Origin: Apostichopus japonicus
Taxonomy: Eukaryota; Echinodermata; Holothuroidea; Aspidochirotida; Stichopodidae
Length of the DNA: 64,000 nt
Reading direction: 5' to 3'
Assembly: GCF_037975245.1 (NCBI RefSeq)
Contig: NC_092564.1
Coordinates: 15,708,984-15,772,983 of the forward strand
A program made the translations under genes and the position numbers. Shown here one piece after another: positions 36,913 to 49,600 of this stretch; within the stretch, counting starts at the first letter, position 1; the number at the start of each line of letters is the position of its first letter. The notes below the pieces were generated by a model. The model was not told the origin of the DNA. It worked only from the letters and a program-made list of their open reading frames with translations, and did not search any database.

Positions 36913-38016
36913 CTATATCCCATCTCCTTGAATGACCTTACGAATCCTTTCAGAATCTTCCAACAAATCGTTGTTCTTTGGATCTATTTTCAGGGCAGCT
37001 TCGTAGTCTTGCAGACCTTCCACGTACAGCTCCATGTGACAGAATGCTGTCCCTCTCCTCACGTGAGCCTTAAGCCGTGACTGCGCGTTGGCTTGTACGG
37101 GTGGCGTAAGCAGCTCAAGAGCTCTCGAGCTGTCTTCTATACACTTCATGTAGTTGCCCAGCTTCAGATGGCATGCAGACCTGTTTGAATGCAGGGCCGG
37201 TACGAGAGGATTGAGCCTGATGGCCAAGTTATAGGCATTGACAGCAGACAGATGGTTCCCCGATTTGAAAAAATTATCGGCTTTATTCTTCAACCACACA
37301 GGGTCCTTCTCTTCGGGCCGCAGGTCAGAGTCTTCGATATCTTCAATCTTCCTAGCCTCGGCCTGCTTCTTCAACCAAGCTTCCTCTTCGGGGATTTTGG
37401 ATTCTCTCACTGGAGTTGGAAATACCCGAGGGGTGAAGGTCACATCAATCATGCCTCGTTGTCTTGGTGCAGGCTCACTAGGCTTGTGATCCGATTCTAG
37501 AGATATCTTGGACGCCTGCTTCTGTTTCCAATCTTCTATTTCCTCGGTGGCCTGTTTCCTCTCTGCGTCTTTCTCCTCCTGGATTCTACTTCGATTCTGT
37601 TCTTCCAGTTTCATCTGCTCTTTGACTGCTGCTTTGTTCTGTTCTTGTTTCTCCTTGGCTCTCTTGTTTTCCAGCTCTTTGTTCTTCCTTTGAGATTCTG
37701 CCACGGCATCTTCTCGCTTATTTTTCATTGATTCCTTGTTGACGGTGTCAGAGCACGAGAGATTTCCCCAGAGTCCTGCCTCTTTCTTCACTAAAAGGAA
37801 AGTGACTGTGCCATCTCCGACTTTGGCTGTATTTTGCTCATCATGTACTGGATGACACAGAGCAACCTCAAAAAGAAACGGGGGGAAACTGACTTTTAAA
37901 TACTCGTCTGTGGAAAAAATATCCACTTTGGCGGTTTTGACTCCTTTCAACGGTACAGTAATGCACACTTCAGTGTTGGTCTCAGACCAAGTGAAGTCTT
38001 TCACAGCAATAGGCAT
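36913..38016 (-). CDS. DNAAF4: Dynein axonemal assembly factor 4 (DYX1C1/DNAAF4), single coding exon
   Basis: Cytoplasmic co-chaperone needed to preassemble axonemal dynein arms for motile cilia and sperm flagella, working with HSP90/HSP70. The 367 residues contain an N-terminal CS/p23 domain (about 1-87, with the family signature LKGV and YLKVSFPPFLFE). A highly charged Lys/Glu-rich coiled coil (about 95-170) follows. A linker with the conserved MIDVTFTPRVFPTPVRES segment comes next, then a C-terminal TPR domain (about 235-350). The protein ends RIRKVIQGDGI, as in the family. It is shorter than the roughly 420 residues of vertebrate proteins, mainly in the middle. The start is the only ATG before the conserved CS domain. 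The whole coding region lacks introns, although vertebrate orthologues are multi-exonic. It looks functional: no stop or frameshift. Confidence 0.95.
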   Translation of the reverse strand: MPIAVKDFTWSETNTEVCITVPLKGVKTAKVDIFSTDEYLKVSFPPFLFEVALCHPVHDEQNTAKVGDGTVTFLLVKKEAGLWGNLSCSDTVNKESMKNKREDAVAESQRKNKELENKRAKEKQEQNKAAVKEQMKLEEQNRSRIQEEKDAERKQATEEIEDWKQKQASKISLESDHKPSEPAPRQRGMIDVTFTPRVFPTPVRESKIPEEEAWLKKQAEARKIEDIEDSDLRPEEKDPVWLKNKADNFFKSGNHLSAVNAYNLAIRLNPLVPALHSNRSACHLKLGNYMKCIEDSSRALELLTPPVQANAQSRLKAHVRRGTAFCHMELYVEGLQDYEAALKIDPKNNDLLEDSERIRKVIQGDGI

Positions 38017-40427
38017 CTTTGTTTTTATCTTCTCTACCTTCGATGAGGATTAGGAAATAGCACCGCAACCTCTCCCTCCCTCGTCTGTCTGGCGGAGCCT
38101 GTCTGTCTACTCTTCTTTAGTGTCCTGTAGCAAGGAGTGAGATGTCCTTAGCCTATGAGAACTGAAGAGTGACAGGGAGACCCCTAGAAATATGAGAGCC
38201 AACGCAGACTTGGGAAAGTGAACATCATGTCCATGAATATGTGTCTGTAGGTTAGAAAAGAAGACAAATACGTTCCGTTAATATTATAACTGAAAGCCAT
38301 TATTGATACACCGAATGACTGTTTTCGCAACAGTGAGTCACTGCACTTAAGCTACCATTCTGAGTTGAACTGGCCACAATTCCTGTGATACCATAGTAGA
38401 TGTTAATAGGATAGTCCAGGTGAAAGGGAAATTTACTTTTTTGACTGCTGGAAGAGGAAAAACACTCTAAGCATCCTGGTAAAAATTTAAAAGCAATTAC
38501 TATGTACTATTTTCAATGTTACTGCATTTGAAGTAGACAGGTTTTGTACCAACAGTGGACCTAAAGCAAACAAGTGTAATAATAGAAGCACACAGTTGAC
38601 AACTTTCATGCATTGAAAATTTACATTCAATTTTCTACTTAAACATTGGTATACTTCCAATATGGATACATAGTCATTTGAATCTATTACCTTCACCTCC
38701 CCTTTGGTAAATTTGGAACCCAATCCAATGTCTAACCAAAAAAGTGTAAAAAAGGAAAACACTATCAGCTATCAGTGTGCAACTATGACATCACAGCTGT
38801 TTGCTTCAAGTTCACTTTAATGGTACACACACTGTGACAATTCCATATATCTAGATCAGGCTAATTAGGAACTGCATGCAGATGCTTTAATAACGTTCCC
38901 CTTTCATCAGTCAAAAAAAAAGTTTGCGTATCCTTTCAATAGAACAGAAAATGTAAAGTCTCTTTATAACATCACAACCCCAGTCCCCACAAGGACCATC
39001 CATAATTGGCAAACACTTCAAATGTTTGCCAATCAAAATCATGTTACATTAAATTTGGGAGACATCCTTTCTGTATGACATACAGTTGTTTGTAAGTCGA
39101 TCATCAGGATCAGCCGAAATGAGTTGTAACCACAAAGATCTCTTTCTTATATCACGGGGTATCCAATAATGCTTGAATACTACATGGCTTAGTCAGAGCA
39201 ATAACAACAACTCTAGAGCACAACTCAAATGTGGCACTTAAAAAACTGAATTCCTCTTAAGGTCATATACTGGGTATTTCACTTTTGCCAAGTGAATGAT
39301 AAGTGCTGTTGTATCCAACCTGTTCCGAAACTTTGCTCAATCAATAGGCAATATACACATAAGCCTAAAGATAGCAGGTTTTGTTCCATGGCATTGCTTC
39401 TTTGCTATTTGATTAAACACTGCAAATGATTTGCTGCAGACAGTACTGGGTTTTGTGAAATTGTACTAAAAATATTTTGGCAACTTCAATTAAAGTGAGT
39501 GACACCATCATGGCAAATCAGCAGACTAAACCTGTTTGTTTGTTTGTTACAATGTGCACTGAGCAACATATTTACCCAAAGTGGGATAAAATAGGGTACA
39601 ATGGTTTCGATCCACACGTTCCAAATGCTTCAAGATAAAATCAGCAGGATAGTAAGGGGCAAACAAAGCCAAGATGCAGGTCAATCATACCACTGATCAA
39701 AGTCAGGACAGAATTGGCTAATGATCTCACACAAGGTAGAGCTCACTTATCACTGGCTTTTGATTGTGACTGTACAATGGGATCTACATGTACTGTACAT
39801 ACAGTGTACAACAGAACTGATTGATACAGCGACATACTGTGACATGAAGTTCTGAAGAATACAATTATGGAAGGACTACAGATTAGCAAATAATTATATT
39901 CAGAACTAATACCTAAGATCAGAAGAGATCTTATTATTGAGTGGTGAGTTAAGGAATTTGTTGAATGGTGAGGTTTTGTTAATCTTGAGAGATGACATAA
40001 TACTGCACTCCCCCTTCTCCTTTGCTTTGGAACAGTGATACATGGAGGAAAATATTGCTGTCCTCCATCTTTTAGAGCTAAAAGTCAGACAGTTCTACAC
40101 TGATGTAAGGGTGTGGCTAATTTATCTTGGACAGATTAAGAGTGAGTCTCCATTTTAAATAGTAGAACAGTTATTAACTTGTGGCTGAATATAAAACAAT
40201 GCACTGTTCTCCCCCCCCCCCCCCTCCACCCCTTGAAAGAGAAACAAAACTGACCTAGTGACCAAAGTGCATAAACAACCATCTTAGCAATTGGAAAAGC
40301 CTGGTTGAGTCTAGAATAGGCATATATACTGTGTTATCTTTCGCATGTTACATTGAGCACTGAAAATCAAAGGCAAACAGCGTACATATATATGTAAACA
40401 AGAAACCCTGGAATAACAGTACTGTAC

Positions 40428-40540
40428 CTGTGAGAGTCGACTCAGTGACAGCCTGCGGTTGAGGCGTGCTAAGATCATTGTTGCATTGGTTTCTGCCCTT
40501 CCGAGTCAATAAAATAAAGGTGAGTGCTCAGATGGTAAAC
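40428..40540 (-). other. Candidate non-coding 5' leader exon of DNAAF4
   Basis: On the minus strand a pyrimidine-rich acceptor (TTTTCTTTTCAG) precedes this 113-bp block and a donor (ACAG|GTACAG) follows. It has no long open frame. It would fit a spliced 5' UTR between a promoter near 44 kb and the coding exon. Inference only. Confidence 0.3.
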
Positions 40541-40573
40541 CTGAAAAGAAAATTTAAGAGATAGCCACATAAG

Positions 40574-43500
40574 ATGCCTGTACTTTTCTTTGTTTTTGAA
40601 TGTCTACAGACTTTATTTGCTACAGGTCCATGTCAACAGCATTTTGTAAATTTACATTGCATAGTAAGTGTATGTAACCAAATGAATCTCATCCAAATTT
40701 ATGAGAAACAGCCTGAGAGAAGGCAGCATGGTGTGCCAAGGAAACTTACTAGTACAAGTAACTGAAGAGAATATATATATACTTCTGGGAAATGTGATGG
40801 ATATGAGGGAGGTGGGGGGGGGGGGGGAGGAACAAGAAAGTCTTCCTGAGATTTCTTAAAATACCTGTTCAACTGAAATTATGAAAAATACACACTCCTC
40901 TATTTCTCAGTTGACCAAAGATTTCATGGTGTTGTCTACACATATGCCGGTTGGGCCACCAAGTAATGAAGACAATTTGTTTTCTAAGGTCAACTTTTTA
41001 GTTTTGACTCACAGAATTCAAAAATTCCATGTAATTGGTGAACATGATCACAAGGAAGGTGTAATGCAATGTTTAATTGAACTAGTGTTCAAACGATTAT
41101 GCTTTAACAGAATATACCGATTACCAATTATTTTTCCCATAATCGGGCGGATTCCGATTATTTGAAAAAGAGAAAATATCCTGTTAATACGAAATCGACA
41201 ATAGAGTATGTGATAGAAACAATTATTGTAGTAATTTTCCTCTGTTTCCTTTTGCGCTATTGTAATAGAAGGCTCTTAGGAATCCTTTTGTATGTACCAA
41301 TCACCTCTGGAGTGATGCGAAAAAGAAAAAAAGGATTTTTTTTTAAAATTTCCAAAGTACAAAAATATGACATCCTAGTAAGCACTGTGGCTAAGCGAAT
41401 GGCCTAACCACCTCAACGTGTATATCACCTGTTAATGGCTTGAAATGGGCTTAGAATAGTTACTCAAAATATGCATCTCAAAAAGTATCTCAGACAAACC
41501 ATCCATCTTCAATCTTTACCAAAGTGTAAAATTTAATGAAATATTTCTTACATTCCGACATTATTTTGTACTTATTTTCACTATTATTCCGTTTATGAAC
41601 AAATAGAAATGTTACGAACTTGAAGTTAAACATCCTTTTTCGTAACCTATTTAACTCCATTCAAGTTCAATTAGAAAATGTAAGCTTAAGCCAATCAAAC
41701 TGAACAGCAAATGGTACCATCATAACTTGGTTATAATTACTGTAGAATGTTACCAGATTGATGTAAAAAATCATACCAACTAGAAACAGTCCAATATTGT
41801 TTTTTCACATGAAATATTTGCATTTACTTGTGCATAATTGATTTGAGCAAAATTTTAGACCGTATTTCAAGACCTGTTTACAATGTAACAGCCTAGTGTT
41901 AGGCTTAATGCGACGGCTATGGATTAGAGGCATATCATCATTTCTGCCAAAGTAAAATGATTTTTTAGGGCATCGCAGCAAACATCAAAAGGTTAAAAGA
42001 AAATGGAGATAAGAGGTGCAACGGTAAAAAGGGAGGTGATGGGCAAAAAGGAGAAAAAGAAACATATTAGTGCATCAAATACTGCACTACGGAGCATTTG
42101 ATGCCTAAACATAACCTATACTCAGCTAGTCAACACAGGCCTTATATATCCAGCACATTCATTAATTTGCAAAATTGGTATTGTTACCTTGCTTACTGTA
42201 CCAATAAATATGAAGTCACTAACCACGAGGGAAGCAATATCTGCGACCTTGGCAGCCTAATTTGATGAAATTACATTGTGAAAGACGTATAGAGGGTGTC
42301 TTTATTTTAAGTTTTGTAGTAAAAGAACAAACCTAATACATCAGTTGATATTTTCACCTTCCATGTTTTTGAATAATGATATTTTCACCTTCCATATGTT
42401 TGTGAATAATCGGTATGACATAACGTATTTCAGCAACTGAAAATAACTCTACTTTAGACCAAATCTACTCTGAAAGCTAGGAGAAAGGTAATAATAACTC
42501 ATGTACTATGTAGAAAAGGTCATCATCTTTTCTATGAAAATTTCAAAAATATACACTCTCTGACTCTCATCATTATCAAATGTAACACAGTATGGTATTT
42601 TTGTTGTACTGCACTGTGAATTTGTGAAAATAAAACCAGATGTTTACCATAGTCACAAAGAAGCCAATTTTAAGTTACGTCAAAACCATGTCTTGTACAA
42701 AATATCTTAAAGTTAAGCCATTTTGGATCAACCTTTATTTGTCCAAATGTAAAAAGGTATTTCTTATGGTTATGTCATACTTGAAATAGAAGCAAGGGTC
42801 ATGTACACATGAGAATTCCCACTAAAACTGCCCAGTAACTTCATCACATCTTCATCCCAATAAATAAATACAGATGGAAATGTGGTCAACATGTTAGTCA
42901 ATTAGATAATATTTTTGCCATTGTAAGTAGAAAGGACCATGCAACACTCTTATATAATGCATTCAGGATCTGGTGTAGGACTGGGCCTTCTTTTGACTAA
43001 AAGTGTTTTGTTTACACCAAGTGATTGGCCAACAATTATCAGCATTGGTGTTTTAGCAGTATACCTAGGCTATATCCAATGACAGAATGGAGCTAGGCAA
43101 CCTAGGCTTATCTGAACATTCGTAAAATTTATCTTCTTACCACAGGCCCTTAGTGGGATCTGTTAGAAATGTGAGTTCTCTTGGTGACTAAGTTAGATGC
43201 ACCTACCCTGTATACGACATGCTGTATCCTCAAGATCAAACTCACTGATGTTACTTGCAATCCTTAGGCAATTGGAATTAGATATGTGACTCTTGATTTG
43301 CACAGCAGTTTACTTTACAAATCTTTGCTGAATGAGTTTACAGTGTCTTTCTTGCAAACTCTGGTACTTTTCACCAATGATTGTTAGTAGGCTAGTATTA
43401 CTAGGCCAACTGCTTAGCCTTCTTTAACAACTGTCCACTCTGACAACCAGGGTCAATCTGAGTTCAGCAGATAGAGATGCTTGGTTAGTTGTAAACACAC

Positions 43501-43920
43501 TCCCTGATAACTGACCTCCAAATGTACATCTGGGTTAACAAGTTGACAACAGGGCAAACCAAATCTAACTAGTATTACTGCCTAGCCTTCTTATTCTTAA
43601 CAACTGTCCATTTTGGCAACCAGGGTCAATCTGAGTTCAACATGTTGAGATGTTTGGATAGGCCTAGGCCGAGTTGACAACAGGGCAAATCAAAACAAGC
43701 GCACGTTCATATGCATGTTTCCCTTTGCTTTGTCCTTGGAAGGAGAGACTGACCAATGGTAATGGCCAGGTTACATAATACCCTGTGAAGATGGTGACCA
43801 GCTCACGTGTTGCTATGCATGACATGCCTCGAGAGCCCGCGTTACACACTATGCCTAACGTTAGCCCTAACACTAACAAGCTTAAGGACCGCTTAGGCTT
43901 AGTTACAGTAGGATGCAACG
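40574..43920. other. Intergenic or DNAAF4 5'-leader intron
   Basis: No coding gene recognised. There is a poly-G tract near 40814. A two-copy tandem duplication is at about 42338-42410 (GATATTTTCACCTTCCAT). A diverged duplication is at about 43381-43690 (ACTGTCCA...GACAACCAGGGTCAATCTGAGTTCA). Confidence 0.45.
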
Positions 43921-43993
43921 TTTAAAAGAACCCATAAATATTTATCGACGTTTGATGTGACTGAATTTTTAAAACAGAAAATATCTTACTAAC

Positions 43994-44130
43994 CTTATTA
44001 ACAGAGTCGTTATCTCTGTTTGTGAAATATTATGTTCGTTCTATCCGCAAATCTCGCCGGAAGTTGGGTGTTCATGCTGAGTACTTCGCAAGATTGGGTC
44101 GGTGGCACTAACGCGCATGTGCAAATGCAA
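43994..44130 (-). promoter_or_regulatory. Candidate CpG-rich promoter and first exon of DNAAF4
   Basis: This block is richer in CpG than its surroundings. It contains an ETS-like CCGGAAGT (around 44055) and an NRF1-like GCGCATGTGCA (around 44113), both common in TATA-less housekeeping or ciliary promoters. A minus-strand donor AATAAG|GTTAGTAAG lies at 43993/43994, suggesting a first exon that ends there. It could instead serve another transcript. Confidence 0.3.
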
Positions 44131-44461
44131 AGATTATCTGACGCAATCTTTGAAACCAGTCAAAACCGGTTGCGCGATTACGCAATCATCCTTTGCGGAG
44201 CGGAACATAAACGCGCAAAAGAAATATCTGACAGCAGACAGCAATTTGGCGGGTACAGCAGGGCAATCGTGATCTATAGCTATATGCAGTGACTGTGGGA
44301 GAAGAGAAAGAAAGGGACCGCAAGCAATCATTGGACGAAAGACTAAGTGTTGGGGGCAATTATGGAAGTATTCCTCTTCCATATTCCGATACATATATGT
44401 GTACGAGATAAACCTGATAGAGGAATACCACCACAAGGATCGGTTTAGAGGGCCTTTAGCA

Positions 44462-44488
44462 TGGGCGGCGATCATGGGGGGGGGGGGA
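44462..44488. mobile_element. Left terminus of a CATGGGCGGCGATC-type element
   Basis: The terminus matches the nested element at 3484. The G-run just inside it was the target of the 44489-44874 insertion, and its sequence appears to continue after 44874. No right terminus was located. Confidence 0.6.
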
Positions 44489-44874
44489 CAGTGGCGGAGC
44501 TAGGTGTATTAATCAGGGGGGCCAGAATGGTCTGTAGGGTCGCTTTCGACACTATCTAAGCGGAGCGCCACCACAGGTTGGCGCGGAGCGTACATAAATT
44601 ATTTACTCCCTGGATCGCCGGAAATGACCCTTTCCGGGCCTTGCTAATTTGCAGATAAACGAAGAATAAATAGGTGTCATCGCCATTTTGTCAAAAAATT
44701 ACATCAACAAAATGTGACAAATGTCAATAGGTATTTGAGAGCGCAATAAAAAAGTCAATAATCGCGAATAAGTAAAAAGTGGTAAAAAGCTGAAAAGGGC
44801 GCCAGCAGTGCATTTGAGTCCGTCGGGGGGGGGGGGGCATCCGCCCCTCTGACTGTATGGACGCTCCGCCACTG
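44489..44874. mobile_element. hAT-type MITE (386 bp), same family as 9781-10154
   Basis: The ends CAGTGGCGGAGC and GCTCCGCCACTG and the interior match the 9781 element in reverse orientation (poly-G block, GCGCCACCACAGGTTGGCGC). It inserted into a G-tract, so the flanks (GGGGGGGA and GGGGGGGG) fit an 8-bp duplication with one mismatch but are not diagnostic. Confidence 0.9.
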
Positions 44875-45840
44875 GGGGGGGGGACATGTCCCCCAATATT
44901 TTAGGTGGGGGATATAGTATCTAATTTTCCCCAATATTTGGTGGCATAGTTTTTGGGCTATAAATAGAAAATAATGCGTGAGATTATTTATCCAAATCAT
45001 ATTTGGTGGTGGCTAAAACTTCATCCAACAGGAGGAAGGAAGGGAAAAGAAAAAGAAGAAAGAGAGAAAAAGGAGAAATGGAGGGAGTAGAAGAAAAACG
45101 CCACGACACCGGGAAGAGAAAGAGAAACAGTGACATAATTACAGCGCTGATCCCTGTTATATACACAGGGTAGCCAGTGACGGATCGAGGATTTCGGAAG
45201 GGGCTTGCGCCTCACCCTGCCCCTCACACCGACAAATCCATTTTGACGTTTCCATTTTTCCTCTCTCACTAATTTATACATGGAGAATTGAGCACATTTC
45301 CTGTGAATATCATGTAGGGGGGTGGGGGCGGACGCACCCATCACTTCTTGAGATTGTTCCCATCTGCATGAAAACGCGCGCCCCACAACCGTACGCCCAA
45401 TGTATGGATATCTAGCAATATCTAGCGATATCTAGGTATGAAAATCCCAAGATCTTCCCTAAACTGAAGGCAGATAGAGAACCGAAGCCTTTAGTGTGTA
45501 ATGAACCGAAATGAAAGAATGTGGGGCATTGCACAATAAACAGATAAAAGTTATTTATTTCAGTCTCATTTCAATTACTCGAATGTGTAAAGCAAACAGC
45601 AGATATCACATCATATCAGTGAGCATGAAAACTGCGTTCCAGGATGAACAACCTCCAAACTGTCCATGTGTATATTGTTCGGTTTCGGAAATATCTGGTA
45701 TATTTTCATTTCCTTCAACGAAGTTTTATAGTATAGCCGTTATAAGAGGTTTTAATATTTGTACACCAATAAATTAACTGTGTCTGAATTTTCGAAAATT
45801 CCCTGACCAACATTCTTCATCATACTTCCCTCTACTCGTG

Positions 45841-46541
45841 CAGGGACGAAGCCAGGGGGAGCAATGGGAGCAACTGCCCCCCCCCCTTTCAGTGTCGAAA
45901 AAATGTTTAAAACTTGTGTTTTGTTGCATGGTATTTTGTCAGTGCTCTTTTGATCTTGAATACTCGTCAGCCCCGTTAACTCGATTACAATCGTAGTAAT
46001 TTTAACATGCAGGCCTACTGATTCAGCTGCTTAGTTTCGCAGATGCAATTAGCTCAATTTAGCCTATAGCCTATTACAAGCCTACAGTTGGCCACTGCGT
46101 AATAACATACATATATTCCTAACCGCACTCGATGGAGTGTCACGAACCGTATGCACAACGACGACGACAACGTGCGTTCTCATCCTTTCTATGATTCGTC
46201 ATGTTATTGCACGAACAGCATGTTATGAAGCTAATCTAGCAATCGTACGTGATACGCGCTTCCTATAAAAAATTATTACACTGCTAAATATGAAAGTTTA
46301 TGATGTGTGACTAGTGGCAAACTTCAAAAAGGTTATGGATAAAATAAAACATTGAGAAATACTTGGTTCTTCAGGCAAAAGTGGTTGGTCATTTTCAAGC
46401 CCGAGAAGTGCCATATCCGGTGATCTTGGGGGGTATCAGAACCAAAAATTTTCTGGTACGCTGCGCGCCAACTGATGGTGGCGCTCCGCTTAGATAGTAA
46501 TTTCAGCCCCCGGGTTAGATAATCCTGGATACGCGCCTGTA
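45841..46541. mobile_element. Degenerate hAT-like element or adjacent fragments
   Basis: The left edge CAGGGACGAAGCCAGG and right edge TCCTGGATACGCGCCTG are imperfect inverted repeats (about 12 of 16). The hAT internal module GCGCCAACTGATGGTGGCGC is at about 46466. I see no target duplication, so it may be two separate fragments. Confidence 0.4.
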
Positions 46542-46658
46542 TCGACACCTCAAAAGTGTGATATTTCCTCCCCATAAACCCTTTCCACTGACCACCACAC
46601 TTTCTAGGACATCGTCACATTAACTTTATTTGGCGTGCCATACAGTAATTCGTTAACT

Positions 46659-49600
46659 ATGGACAACGTTGGTGCTCTCGAGGAAGCCGCTAGAAAACGA
46701 AAAGAGCGTCTTCAGGCCCTAAAGAGAAAGCAAAATAATCGCGAAGATGAACCACATGTAAATATTGTTTCATCCATGTGAATTATCACTATTCTAGCAA
46801 ATTTGTGAATGTTTGTATGGTTCAAACTGTCAATTTGAATTTGACATCGTTGCTAGTGTGACAAAGTTAATGCACAGGCTTTTATCGGTAACGGTTTTGC
46901 GAAACTTTTACTAAGCATAAGTACTACTACTCTAGTGCTACACTACTACTAGGCTAATGCTAAAATCTGTTTTCAGCATTGTACGAATGGAATCTCACAG
47001 TTGTATTCTTGTTAGAACTGCATGTTCATATCTTTTGTTGCGAGTAAAACTGTTGAATCAACAAGAAAATTGTGAACTGTGATGCTTAAGCAACTGTAGC
47101 AGTAAGTGAATAGTTAAGTTAACATTGTTATCCATTCAGTTCCTGATAGCAAAACCATAAAATATGTCATGAAGTGTTGTGGTTGACTGTTATGTTGTAT
47201 CTCTCTTTCTTTTTCAAGGATGGCCCTGAGACAAAAGTACAAAGTCTAGATGATACTGCAGAAGAAGAGACTTCAGCTGGTTCAAAGTAAGTACAAAATC
47301 TAAGTAAGAATTTGATACAGATCTGCTTTATAAGGTGAATGCTATCATTGATCTGAAACTGTATTGGTCATACTTCAATTGGTTAGCCATTTCAGCCGTA
47401 TTACTTATTTTCATCCCAATTGGAAGTCATCAATTGACCTGAAACATTTTTTCCCCTTGTTCTGGTTAAATATTTTTATCCTTCTTTTTGTTTTTGTTTA
47501 GCCTTCTTTGTTACCCTAGGTCACTAGCTTGATAAACATTCTTGTTCTTCTACGTAGGTCCCATCATATGTGTAATTATACCAGTTTCTTATCATTTTCA
47601 TATGTACTACTGTAATGCATATGAAAAAATAAATTTGAATTTAATTTTGTCATTGCTTCTGATTCTGCTCAAATAGCACTTAGTTAACACTTTTATGCAA
47701 ATCATGCGGAAGGCAAGTGTTCTCTTATATCGAAAATGTTGTTTGGTTAGGGTTATGCTTAAATTATTGACCATTAATATAAATAATACATTCGCTGTTA
47801 TTTTGCAGAAAAAATGCTATTTTCAAGAACTACATCCCAGAAGATGAATCTTTGCAAGAAAAAGTCCAACCTAATGTAGAACTTGCTCAAGGTTTGTAAA
47901 ACTGTTTAATGCCTGATTTTGAATTGAGAACTGTACTAATTATTTCCTTACAGTCTGTGGCAATGATATCTGTTATTAAATAGAATCCTCTCAAAAGAAC
48001 TTGATGAACTTTTCTTCAGTTATTTGCTCCCAGTGTCAAAAAAATTTCCTAAAATATATGACTGTAAGTGAATGGTTTCTCCAATAATATCCACTATTGA
48101 AGCAACTACAGTATTTGTGTTGAAAACATGTCAATCAGGCCTCAAAAGTTTGGGCTACTTGATGGCTTAATGCCAGTGGTGTTTGCTAGTAGAAAAATTA
48201 AGACATTTGCATTTATCTACCAGCAGACATCAAGAGACATCAATTTATTCTTAGGAACTTCATTTTGAGATGAGTTGATGAAAAAGGAGAGAAATTTCTT
48301 TGCTATTTTGAACTTTGAACTCTATTTGTTTGAGATTTAACTAGTACCAATATATTTTGGGATGAAATTTGATGCAAAAGTCTGCCTTAACTTTGAGGGT
48401 ACAATGAAGTACAAATTGTAATTTCACTTGTAATAATTATGATGACCTTGGTAGGAAACCCTTCAAGAAAACACAATCCTGCCATCATTACAGACCGTAT
48501 TTACTTTTATGGATGGTGGATGGTTGTACTTGGGTTGGCAGTGTGTCATAGTCATGGTTCCTTCTTTTTCTCTTTTAGTTGAAGAACATATTCAAGAACA
48601 GCTCCAGGCAGCCAAACCAGAGCCGGTTGTGGAGGAGATAGATTTAAACAATTTGGCTCCAAGAAAACCAGATTGGTTAGTATCTGACTTGTAAACTTAA
48701 ACATGAATGAAATACAATCAAAATCACTATTTTGGCTTTTTTTTTTTGGTGGTGGAAAACTTCTTCTGTCTGCTTGAGATATTGAGAAGCAGCTCTGGTA
48801 TGTCGTATCATCATAAAGTCGTAGATTATTAGACGGCAGTTCATAAAGGGAATCCAGCAATGACTGGCCCTTGTTACATAAACTGTATGATATTTACAGA
48901 AGTAACATGTGTTCAGTCATTCATTAAAATAATAATATAGAACCAATTATGACTCATCTCATTGAAGGATTGCCCTCTTCTTTCTATCTCTCATGGTGAG
49001 CTTCTGGTAGTTATCTTGATTTTACAATTATTATATTTTTGAAACCTTAGCAACAAGTCTGTGGAGCCAAGGGTAGTATAATACACTTGGTATGTGATCT
49101 GGGCTATTCAACACCATCACATTAACAAGATGCCCTAAAACACACTCACACACGCACAAAAGATAAATGTGAGCCGTTATGTACAGCCTGTTATTAGAAA
49201 GATATCTTAAAGGAGATGATTGAATACTATTCAGATTTCATCGCTATCGCTTTCCACTGGAAAAAACAGTAATAACAATATACTCAGCATTAGCTACTTA
49301 TTCTTAAATTGTTTTTGTGAGGAATTGTACTCATCCACAGCTATGCTGCGTGTGTGTTTGTGTGTGGCTAAATAATTAGCAGAGGAGTAGTAATATACAG
49401 CGGGTTCTTAGTCTTTCTCTTGTATTTCATGCGCAGGGATTTGAAGCGAGATGTAGCCAAGAAGCTGGCAAAATTGGACAAGCGGACTCAGAGAGCTATC
49501 GCTGAACTGATAAGTAAGTAATTTGACTAGTAATGTGTGTAACAAGTATTCTGTCATGTTCAAGAAAAGAAGAAAAGAGGAAGGAGAAATTTGAAAATGT

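Noticed and set aside
37189-37693. Plus-strand open frames opposite DNAAF4
   Set aside because: Mirror frames of a real coding exon; no independent homology.
36913-38016. DNAAF4 as a dead processed pseudogene
   Set aside because: The frame is intact from CS domain to TPR end and no poly-A tail or target duplication is visible.
38993-39035. 29-bp hairpin ATTGGCAAACA...TGTTTGCCAAT
   Set aside because: Similar size to the micro-insertions but flanks show no direct repeat, so insertion cannot be argued.
44032-44292. 86-codon plus-strand frame near the CpG-rich block
   Set aside because: No similarity, no splice context, overlaps a likely promoter; not supported as a gene.
45180-45400. Possible further hAT terminus (CAGTGACGGATCGAGG)
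   Set aside because: Only one end resembles hAT; no matching inverted end or target duplication found.
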